A stretch of 64,000 bases of DNA from CAZJYI01 sp964550025 (GTDB lineage Bacteria; Verrucomicrobiota; Kiritimatiellia; UBA8416; CAYOBW01), in the NCBI GenBank assembly GCA_964550025.1, contig CAZJYI010000018.1:1-64000 (forward strand), given 5' to 3'. Numbering within the stretch: the first letter of the stretch is position 1; each line of letters opens with the position of its first letter. Below the pieces are notes generated by a model. The model was not told the origin of the DNA. It did no database searches and was given only the letters and a program-made list of their open reading frames with translations. This document shows, one piece after another, positions 25,698 to 33,056 of the stretch. Position numbers and translations under genes: made by a program.

Positions 25698-26672
25698 ATG
25701 GCGACGGTTGAATACGAGGAGTTCCGCAGGCTGCTGAAGGCGGGGCAGGCCATGGATGCGGCGCGCCATGCGGAGAGGCAGGTGCTGGCGCAAGGGGAGG
25801 GCAACCGCTGCTTCTGGCTGACACAGCAGGCCTTTGCTTTGTCGCGCGCGAAACACTGGGAGGACGCCCTGGCGGTGGCCGAAGCCGCGTTGGTTCAGGG
25901 GCGGCACAACGCCTACGCGCTGCTGGCCGCGGCGGATGCACTGTTCGGTGCCGGCAGGGCGGCGGAGGCATTGCCGCGCTACGAGGAGGCGGCCGGCGTG
26001 GAGCGCGTTCGGCAGCGTGCCTGGAAGGGCATGCTGACGTGCATGGCGGAGCAGGAGGATTGGACCGGCATTCTGGCATTTCTGCAGCGTGAACCGTCTG
26101 CCGCGAAGATCGGCAGGGGGTGGCGCGTGAAGGCACTGTTGGGGCTCGGGCGTGACGATGAGGCGTCGGTGGTGTGCCGCGAGTGGTTGCGGGAATCGCC
26201 GGACGACCCGGGTGGGTTGTGGGCGCTCGTGGAATTGGAGATCGCGCGGGAGGGCCTGGAGTCGGTCATGGCTAGAATGCGAAAGGTGGCCAGTATTCCG
26301 TCGCGTCCGCCCGTCTACAGGGAAATCTATGCGTCCCTGTGCCGGCGTGCCGGTCAGCCCGAAAAGGCCGCCAGGGTCTACGAGAAGATGGCACGCGAGA
26401 AATCGACGGCCAAGACCCAGAGCAAACGCGCGTTCGCCCTTGCCAAGTCGGGGAGGGAAACCGAGGCGATCCCGATCATGGAAGAGCTGTTGCGGCAGGA
26501 CGCGACTAATATCTACCTTCATTCATCCTACGCATCGGCCTGCCGACGAGCGGGTCTGCTGGAACGCGCGGAGCAGTTCTACGTCGACTTGCTCGAACGC
26601 TACCCCGAGGAAAAGGGGCTTTACGGTCGACTGAGGAGCGTACGCCGGCAGCGGGAGGGGGCAGGCGAGTGA
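25698..26672 (+). CDS. Tetratricopeptide-repeat protein
   Basis: A 324-residue protein made almost wholly of helical hairpins of the TPR type (FRRLLKAGQAMDAARHAERQVL; AKHWEDALAVAEAALVQ; AGRAAEALPRYEEAAGVE; AGQPEKAARVYEKMA; SGRETEAIPIMEELLRQ; AGLLERAEQFYVDLLERYP). About eight repeats are visible. There is no signal peptide, so it is predicted cytoplasmic. TPR proteins act as protein-binding scaffolds. It lies between the integrase-like gene and the PglY-PglZ fusion gene and could be a partner of the latter; this is inference from position. Confidence 0.8.
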   Translation: MATVEYEEFRRLLKAGQAMDAARHAERQVLAQGEGNRCFWLTQQAFALSRAKHWEDALAVAEAALVQGRHNAYALLAAADALFGAGRAAEALPRYEEAAGVERVRQRAWKGMLTCMAEQEDWTGILAFLQREPSAAKIGRGWRVKALLGLGRDDEASVVCREWLRESPDDPGGLWALVELEIAREGLESVMARMRKVASIPSRPPVYREIYASLCRRAGQPEKAARVYEKMAREKSTAKTQSKRAFALAKSGRETEAIPIMEELLRQDATNIYLHSSYASACRRAGLLERAEQFYVDLLERYPEEKGLYGRLRSVRRQREGAGE

Positions 26673-26837
26673 GGAGTCGTCGGCACGGAAGGACGAGGCC
26701 GAGAAAGCGGTTCGATGAAGAGTAGCCGTGTAAGTGTAGCGGCTAAGGGTGGCGTAGGTCGCAGCGATTCCTTCCCCGTTCTTGCGTTGCGTTCTTCTGT
26801 TCAGCGCTCCCCGGGAAATGGTATAGAACTACCCGGC

Positions 26838-29800
26838 ATGGACACAGCACTCAAGATTGGAGACCTGGTCGAGGTCCCCTCGGTTCGAACGGTGGTGCGC
26901 ATCGAGGAGGGACGTGACCGCTCGGAGGAGATTGCGGGGAGCTTCGTCTTCACGCCGGAGGTCGCCGCGCACTTCGCCATTCTGGCCGATGCGTTTCTTC
27001 GGGATCATGGGCGCGGGTACTTTCTGCAGGGCGACTTCGGGTCGGGAAAATCTCACTTCCTCGCCGCCCTGGCCGCGTGGGCGGGCAATCGGCCCGGCGC
27101 CGGCGTCCTGGCGGAGAAACACGGTGGGCTCAGGCGTGCCGGGGATGAGGGGAAGCGCCTTCTCCCCGTAGACGTGTCACTGGTGAACTACCGTGCGCAC
27201 ACATCGCTGGAGCAGATTGTCGCCGGGCGGATCGAGGAGGTCTTGGCCGATTGCGGTCATCCGGTCGCCATCACGGCCATCAGCCGCTTCCAGCAGCGCT
27301 TGACGGACCTGCTTGGGGATGCCGAGCTGCGGGATGCCTTTGCCGTGTTTCTCGGCATTGAGCCCGAGGCCGTGTCCGAATGGCTGCGCGACAACCCCCG
27401 CGACGCGTATCTCAAAGGTGCTCCTTTTCTCAAAGGCAAGGGTGTAGAGATGCCCGACCTTCTGGTCGAGGATCGCCTGGAAGTCTTCAGCGCGGCGGTG
27501 GCAGCGGCCCGCGCCGCCGGCTATACGGGTATCCTGCTGTTGCTCGATGAGTTGTCGGAGTTCTTCCGTTCCAAGCGCACCGCACCGGCGCTCAACGAGG
27601 ACGCGCGCACGTTGCAGCTCCTGGGCGAGATGTCGCAGACGGAGCCGCTATGGATCGTTGCCGCTGTGCAGGAGAGCATCGAACGCACGGGCGACGTGTC
27701 GCCCGGGACACTGCAAAAGATCAAGGATCGCTATCCGGTGAAGCTGGTCCTGTCCAGCGTGCACATCAAGTCGTTGATTGGGGGGCGGCTGGTACGGCGC
27801 AGGCCCGGTGCGGAGGAGCACCTGCAGCGGCTCTACGAGGTGCTGCGGCAGCAATTCGCGACCTTCAAGTGGTCGTACGAGGAGTTCCGGTCGACCTATC
27901 CCGTGCACCCGGCTACGATCGCCATGCTGGACGGACTCGGCAGCCTCTTCTCGGTTCACCGCGGGATCGTGGATTTCGTTTGCGCGCAACTCGGAGGGGA
28001 CCCGCAGCGCCGAATACCCGGTATCCTCGAGCGGCCGGCGCTCGAGCTGCTGGCCCCCGACAGCATCTACGACCACTTCGCCGAGAGAATGGCCGAGTTC
28101 TCGGCTTTCCACGTCTTTCCCCGCCACGTTGTTCCACATCTTGACGACGTGGCGCGCGAGGCTCTGGACGAGCCGGAGGACCAGGCCCTGGCGCGGAGAT
28201 TGGTGCGTATGCTGGTGCTGTACGAGATCCATCCCACGGCCAAAGCCCCGAAGGTGCGCGAACTGACCGAACTTGCCGGGTGTGCCCTTTCGTCTCAGGA
28301 TCCCGGCATGGGCGTGGAATTCGTGTCCGAGGCCATTCTCGATCCCCTGGTCGAGGACAGCCGCTTCCTCGTGAAGCGCTCGGGCGGCGGCGCCGACAAA
28401 GGAGAGGCCGTGTATGCGATCGTCACGCAGGACGATCCGGGCAAGGGACTCAAACGGCGTGTCGAGCGCACACTGCAGGAACTGCCTCCCGGAGACACGC
28501 GACCGCTCGCGATGGCGCTGGGCGAGCTGCCGGAGTCGGCAGCCTGGCCGGGCGGTGTCTTTCTCGATAAACCCACGGAGCGCCTCGTGAACTGGCGCCT
28601 CAGCAGCCGCCGCGTGCTGACGGCCTTTCTGCGCGCGGGGGGCGAGGCCGAGCTGCATGCCGTGATTACGAATGCACTGCGGGCCGGTGCGGCCGACATG
28701 GCCGTTGTACTGTGCGTTGCGGGCGCGGAGTTTCACTGCGAGCACGCCGCCGTCTGGCGCGTGCCCGTTCCCGACGACGCATCCGAGGATGGCGCGGCCC
28801 TGCGCGAGCACCTGGCCCTTGCTGAGCTGGCCGACGTCCTGAGACCGAGCAGTCCGGCCGAAGGGCCGCTGATCCCGCTGGTACGCGAACGCCTGCGCCG
28901 TCAGGCCCCGGCTGCCCAGCAAGGGGCGTTGAGTTGCGTATACGCAGGCGAATTTGTCGAGCCCCGTATTGCGGTTGACGATGCCGTGCGGCAACTGCGG
29001 CGGTTCGATCGCGTACTGGAAATCGCCGCCGAACGCGTTCTCGAAGAGCGTTATCCGCGGTTTCGGGAAATCGCACCGCGTCGTGTTGCGCCCTTCCCGC
29101 GCCTCTACCAGAAGTTGCTTGATGATTTCGTTTTTCCCGGGGAGATCAGCATGCGCAAGGCGCGGGGCGAGGGGATGGTAGAGCCGATCGAGGGCCTGGC
29201 CATGCCGTTGGGGCTGGCCACGCTGCGGAGCGGGTCTTACGTCTTTGCGCCGGATCCGGGTGAACACGCTCTTCTGCGCAGCTTCTTCGGGCTGCTGAAA
29301 GCGGCGGGGCCAACACCGGTTGACGGTGTCCTGTGCGAGCTTCGTACGGGGCCCTTCGGCGTGCCCGATGACGCGGCGCGGTTTCTGCTGTCTGCCCTGG
29401 CCATCGGCGGGCTTGTCACGCTCATGAAGAACGGCCGCTCGCTACCACTCGACTTTCTGCGCCTGGCCTCGCCCGATACGGCAGATGCCGTCGCGCCCGG
29501 GGAGGTGATCGGTCAGGGCGACAGGGAGACACTGTTGCGGGAATGCGGCTTCCTCATGACGGGGGACGCGGGCGAGTCGTTCGGGCTCAGGCAACAGCGC
29601 GAGGCCTGGCAGGCCGTCATCAAGTTCAAGCGCGGCGCCGATCAGCTCATAGGGGGGATTCGCAAGGGCTTGGGCACGATTCGTGAGTACTCGGCTTTCG
29701 CGACGCTGGACATGGAATCCCTTGAACGGCGGCTCGAGGCACTTCTCGTCGTGAGCGAGGGCATTCGCGTTTCCTATCAATCGCGCGAGGGGCTGGAGCG

Positions 29801-31859
29801 CTTCCTGCAGGCCTGGCGGGGGTCCGGGCTTTGCGCGGATGATATCGCCCTGCTCAAGAATCTACGGGGTTTTCTCGCACGGCGGGCCGAGCAGATCGTC
29901 TTCGTCAACCACTATGTCAGCCACCCCGTTGTGGCGAGCATCGCGGCGGAGGATGCCGACTGCAGCCACGCGCGCCAGGCCGTGTTGCGCATGCTGGACA
30001 GCCTGGAGACGATTATTGCAGCCGGGGATGAGGGGGAGTTGGATAGCGCATTCTCGGCATTCCGCGATCGCTACGCGGCGGTCTACGAACGGATGCACGC
30101 GGCCGCCCAGGGACGCCGCGCACGCCCCAGGCTGTCGAAATTCGCCGCCCGGGCGGTTGCCGTGTTGGAACGTGTGGCGGCTATCGACTGCCTGGACCGC
30201 CCCGCCGGTCTCGACGCGCTGCTGGCGCAACTGCGAGCGCCCGGGCCGGACGTCTGCAGGCGTAGTTTGCGAGAGGAACTGCTACGGGCACCTGTATGCG
30301 GTTGTGGTTTCCAGCCCGGGGATGAGGCGGAAACGAGTGTGCCCAGCGGGGAAGAGCTTGAACGCCGGATCGAACGGTGCTTGACGGAACAGGCAGCTAT
30401 GCTCAGAAGTGGCGCCGTGCGCGAGGCACTGCACGCAAGGGCCTACGCGCTGGCCGACTCCGAGCCGCCCGCGGCGAAGGCGTTGGAGCGGGTGGCGCGT
30501 TCCCTCGCGGAAGCGGACACGAGCGGCACGGCCCTGCTGGACATGCTGGACGAGCAGACTACGCGGGAGATCGGGAGGGCACTGGCCGGCCGCGTCAACG
30601 TACACAGGCGGAGTTTGTCTGAACTTGCCGGCGAGCTGGCAGGGCGTCGCCTCACCCGCTCGCAGGCGATCGTGGTGGCGGAGCGCTGGATGGGAAACGT
30701 GCCTGAGGGCACGATTCTGGCTTTCGACGGGGACGGCAGCGCCGGGGCCTCTGTCCCGACTGGCGCTGTGTCCTGGTGGCCGCTCCTGCACCCGGATCTG
30801 GCGCCCGCGCACGGGGTAGGCGCAGAAGCGTTGGCCGGCATCGAGGCCGCGCTCGAAGCGCGTTATCCGTCGGGCGAAATGCGATCGCGTCTCGAACGCC
30901 TCGAGGAGGCGGGGCTGGCTCGATTTGTCGCCGGAGAGCCCTTTCACGTGCGCGCGGTGCAGGCGGCCTGGGGCATACTTGCGGAGCGCGTTCTTGCGGG
31001 CGGCGTCCGGTTGGGGGGCGGGGGACAGGCCCTGTGTGCGGATCCCGACGCCGATCGTGCGCGGGCGCGGTCGAGCGCGCTGGGTCGGCTTACCGAGCTG
31101 GCGCGCCGTCTGCCCGAGGCGTACCCGGAACGGTTGTGCACGCGGCTTGCGGCGGCCGAGTTGCTCGTGCACCCCTGGGCCACCGCGGAGTTGCAGAAGG
31201 GGTTGTATGCGACGGTTGCCGATGTGGCGTCGGAGGGGAAGGAATGGCTCGAATCCCTCCCGGCAGTCGCAGCGGTAGCGCTTGACCGGAATCCGCTGGT
31301 GGTCGTGCTCGACGGCGTTTCTCCAGACGTTTGGCTTGCGGCGCACGGCGCCCTGGCCGAGGCCGGACACGCTCTCGGTTTCGAGTGGCGGCGCACGGAA
31401 ACGGCAGCCACGATCGAGAGTATGCAGAGTCTGCTTGGGCTGGATTGCGCTCCCTCGAAAGCGCTTCCCGCGCTGGGGATCCCCTACCACCAGGTGCGCG
31501 GAAACGACGAGGCCGGCCTGAGAGACCTCGTGGCGCCGTTGGAGACCGACCGCGCGGTCGTGGTTCGTATCGGGCTTCTTGACAGCGAAGCCCATCGCGG
31601 CGGCGGTCTGCGGCTGCATGAGATGCCGTCGCGGCTGGAGCGCATCTTCACACGGGACCTTCTGCCGCTCGCATCACTGTGTGGGGAACAGAAGCGCCCC
31701 ATGGTCGTCACGGCCGACCACGGCCTGTCGCTCACGTCCACCGGCCTGACCCACGGCCGCGGCGGTGTCTACGAGCAGGCCATCCCGCTGGTTGAGATGG
31801 CCGCAGATCCGGGGCACAAGCGCCCGAGATCCGGGGCACAAGTGCCCCTCCTGACCTAG
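26838..31859 (+). CDS. BREX-like PglY/BrxC-type ATPase fused to a PglZ-like phosphatase domain
   Basis: A 1673-residue cytoplasmic protein. The start is taken at ATG 26838 because MDTALKIGDLVEVPSVRTVV matches the usual N-terminus of PglY/DUF6079 ATPases; its ribosome site is weak. The Walker A motif is GDFGSGKS (65-72) and Walker B is ILLLLDE (D237, E238). A long helical middle follows, with a winged-helix-like FLLSALAIGGLVTL segment. The last 190 residues resemble an alkaline-phosphatase-fold PglZ domain: VVVLDGVSPDVW (D1492), GLLDSEAH (D1582, H1586), TADHG (D1627, H1628) and THGRGGVYEQAIP (H1639). In BREX phage defence, PglY/BrxC and PglZ are separate core proteins; here they are one chain. 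No PglX methyltransferase, PglW or BrxL is nearby. The last residues are encoded by a REP element. Confidence 0.75.
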   Translation: MDTALKIGDLVEVPSVRTVVRIEEGRDRSEEIAGSFVFTPEVAAHFAILADAFLRDHGRGYFLQGDFGSGKSHFLAALAAWAGNRPGAGVLAEKHGGLRRAGDEGKRLLPVDVSLVNYRAHTSLEQIVAGRIEEVLADCGHPVAITAISRFQQRLTDLLGDAELRDAFAVFLGIEPEAVSEWLRDNPRDAYLKGAPFLKGKGVEMPDLLVEDRLEVFSAAVAAARAAGYTGILLLLDELSEFFRSKRTAPALNEDARTLQLLGEMSQTEPLWIVAAVQESIERTGDVSPGTLQKIKDRYPVKLVLSSVHIKSLIGGRLVRRRPGAEEHLQRLYEVLRQQFATFKWSYEEFRSTYPVHPATIAMLDGLGSLFSVHRGIVDFVCAQLGGDPQRRIPGILERPALELLAPDSIYDHFAERMAEFSAFHVFPRHVVPHLDDVAREALDEPEDQALARRLVRMLVLYEIHPTAKAPKVRELTELAGCALSSQDPGMGVEFVSEAILDPLVEDSRFLVKRSGGGADKGEAVYAIVTQDDPGKGLKRRVERTLQELPPGDTRPLAMALGELPESAAWPGGVFLDKPTERLVNWRLSSRRVLTAFLRAGGEAELHAVITNALRAGAADMAVVLCVAGAEFHCEHAAVWRVPVPDDASEDGAALREHLALAELADVLRPSSPAEGPLIPLVRERLRRQAPAAQQGALSCVYAGEFVEPRIAVDDAVRQLRRFDRVLEIAAERVLEERYPRFREIAPRRVAPFPRLYQKLLDDFVFPGEISMRKARGEGMVEPIEGLAMPLGLATLRSGSYVFAPDPGEHALLRSFFGLLKAAGPTPVDGVLCELRTGPFGVPDDAARFLLSALAIGGLVTLMKNGRSLPLDFLRLASPDTADAVAPGEVIGQGDRETLLRECGFLMTGDAGESFGLRQQREAWQAVIKFKRGADQLIGGIRKGLGTIREYSAFATLDMESLERRLEALLVVSEGIRVSYQSREGLERFLQAWRGSGLCADDIALLKNLRGFLARRAEQIVFVNHYVSHPVVASIAAEDADCSHARQAVLRMLDSLETIIAAGDEGELDSAFSAFRDRYAAVYERMHAAAQGRRARPRLSKFAARAVAVLERVAAIDCLDRPAGLDALLAQLRAPGPDVCRRSLREELLRAPVCGCGFQPGDEAETSVPSGEELERRIERCLTEQAAMLRSGAVREALHARAYALADSEPPAAKALERVARSLAEADTSGTALLDMLDEQTTREIGRALAGRVNVHRRSLSELAGELAGRRLTRSQAIVVAERWMGNVPEGTILAFDGDGSAGASVPTGAVSWWPLLHPDLAPAHGVGAEALAGIEAALEARYPSGEMRSRLERLEEAGLARFVAGEPFHVRAVQAAWGILAERVLAGGVRLGGGGQALCADPDADRARARSSALGRLTELARRLPEAYPERLCTRLAAAELLVHPWATAELQKGLYATVADVASEGKEWLESLPAVAAVALDRNPLVVVLDGVSPDVWLAAHGALAEAGHALGFEWRRTETAATIESMQSLLGLDCAPSKALPALGIPYHQVRGNDEAGLRDLVAPLETDRAVVVRIGLLDSEAHRGGGLRLHEMPSRLERIFTRDLLPLASLCGEQKRPMVVTADHGLSLTSTGLTHGRGGVYEQAIPLVEMAADPGHKRPRSGAQVPLLT

Positions 31860-31882
31860 CTCAGCAGGGCCGCTTGCGGCCC
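31811..31882. repeat. Left REP end of RAYT 2 (family B)
   Basis: A partial hairpin GGGGCAC...GCCC (31811-31825) is followed by a full unit at 31833-31882. That unit has stem GGGGCAC/GTGCCCC, the linker CCTGACCTAGCTCAGC and stem GGGCCGC/GCGGCCC. The unit spans the stop codons of both the ATPase-PglZ fusion and RAYT 2, which face each other and share the CTAG tetranucleotide. The right end at 32803-32852 is its inverted copy. Confidence 0.9.
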
Positions 31883-32782
31883 GGATCTCGCGCAGATTTG
31901 CCTTACCCACTCGTTGTTCTGCAGACAGTTCCCCCGCTTGCACTCCAGCGGTTCGTCGTCCGGAAAACCGGTGAGAACGAGAAGCCGCCCTTCCGCCATC
32001 CAGCGGGTGGCAGCGGCACCGCTGGGTCTGTAGCGCTTGAGACCCCACGGTTCCAACTTGATGAGGCGCGCACGGGGCAACTTGCCCACGGCTTTTGCCA
32101 ACTCGCGCTCGCCGGGCGAAATGAATCCTCCAACGGGAATGGCGCCCTGCTTCACCTTCGCCACAATCGCTGCAATCTGCGTGGTCCGCTCGGCCTCGGA
32201 GACCTTCCGCGATACGATCACCGGGACAAGCCACGGGTGGTCCAGCAACGTGGCGTCGCCGTATGCGGTCCAGTTCGTCTTCGCGGGTAGGCGCGGGTGC
32301 TTCAAAGCATACTGTTTCCTGAACCACTCCGGGTGGTCCCGGCGAAGCTGCCACCGGGCCGGGTTGTCGAGAATGTAGGCCTCGATGGCTTTGAGCATCT
32401 TGCGGTCCAGAGACAGGTAGTCATAGAAGCCGTCTTCGTCCCACATCTTCAGTTTCGGGTCGTCCAGGCGCCTGCGCATGGCGTGCAGGACCCGCCCCTC
32501 GACGCGTGCGACATGCGTGCCGATGACCCATTTCGGCGGCCGACGCGCTATGGCCAGGCCATGGAAGTGGTCGGGCATCACGGCCGTTACACCCAGTTCG
32601 TAGGCGGGGTCTTCTTCTGCGATCTTGCGCCACGCCTTCATCAGCAATTCCCCGGCCGGCTCCAGCACCAGTTTCCCGCTTCCGATACGGGAGAGCCAGT
32701 GCTTGCGGTTGAGCGTGCCAAAGGTGATGAAGTAGTAGCCACGGGCTCGGTAGTCGTGCCCGCGCACCCGCACATTGCCCAT
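31856..32782 (-). CDS. REP-associated HUH/Y1 transposase with long C-terminal extension (RAYT 2)
   Basis: A 308-residue transposase of the Y1/TnpA_REP family. The HUH motif is H72-F-H74 in MPDHFHGLAIA. The candidate nucleophile is Y120 or Y122 in EDGFYDYLSLDRK, and YILDNPARW follows. Unlike RAYT 1, the protein continues for some 150 residues after the transposase core, with an alpha/beta-looking segment (GGFISPGERELAKAVG, PRARLIKLEPWG, EGRLLVLTGFPDD, CLQNNEWVRQICA) reminiscent of DprA/Rossmann-type folds. The final residues come from the REP end. It is flanked by inverted REP units. Confidence 0.88.
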   Translation of the reverse strand: MGNVRVRGHDYRARGYYFITFGTLNRKHWLSRIGSGKLVLEPAGELLMKAWRKIAEEDPAYELGVTAVMPDHFHGLAIARRPPKWVIGTHVARVEGRVLHAMRRRLDDPKLKMWDEDGFYDYLSLDRKMLKAIEAYILDNPARWQLRRDHPEWFRKQYALKHPRLPAKTNWTAYGDATLLDHPWLVPVIVSRKVSEAERTTQIAAIVAKVKQGAIPVGGFISPGERELAKAVGKLPRARLIKLEPWGLKRYRPSGAAATRWMAEGRLLVLTGFPDDEPLECKRGNCLQNNEWVRQICARSGPQAALLS

Positions 32783-32802
32783 GGTCTTCTCCCCCCAGAT
32801 TC

Positions 32803-32889
32803 GGTCCGCAAGCGGCCCTGCTGAGCTAGGTCACGAGGGGCACTCGTGCCCCGGATTTGGTGCTAGGTCAGGAGGGGCACTCGTGCCCC
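32803..32889. repeat. Right REP end of RAYT 2 (family B) plus an extra hairpin
   Basis: The unit at 32803-32852 is the reverse complement of 31833-31882 with about three mismatches in 50 bases. A further hairpin GGGGCAC-TC-GTGCCCC (32874-32889) follows behind GGAG and GCTAGGTCA, giving a short tandem of the outer half. The GGAG tag is the other tetranucleotide known beside REP hairpins. Confidence 0.9.
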
Positions 32890-33056
32890 GGATTTGGTCC
32901 TGTTGTCACGGCTGGAACCATAGGCCATCGTGACCATGGGCGTAAAGGGTGATGAGCGCGTGGGCGAATGCAGTTGCCAGAAGACGCTCAGGACGTATTA
33001 TTCTCCAACAGGAAGGTGAACACGCTCTAAGCTACATTCGGAAAGGAGCAAGGCGC

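Noticed and set aside
27648..29267. A 539-codon open frame on the minus strand
   Set aside because: Shadow inside the ATPase-PglZ gene; composition is typical of antisense translation.
26838..31859. A complete BREX locus
   Set aside because: No PglX-type methyltransferase, PglW kinase, BrxA/B or BrxL is recognisable nearby, so only a BREX-like core fusion is claimed.
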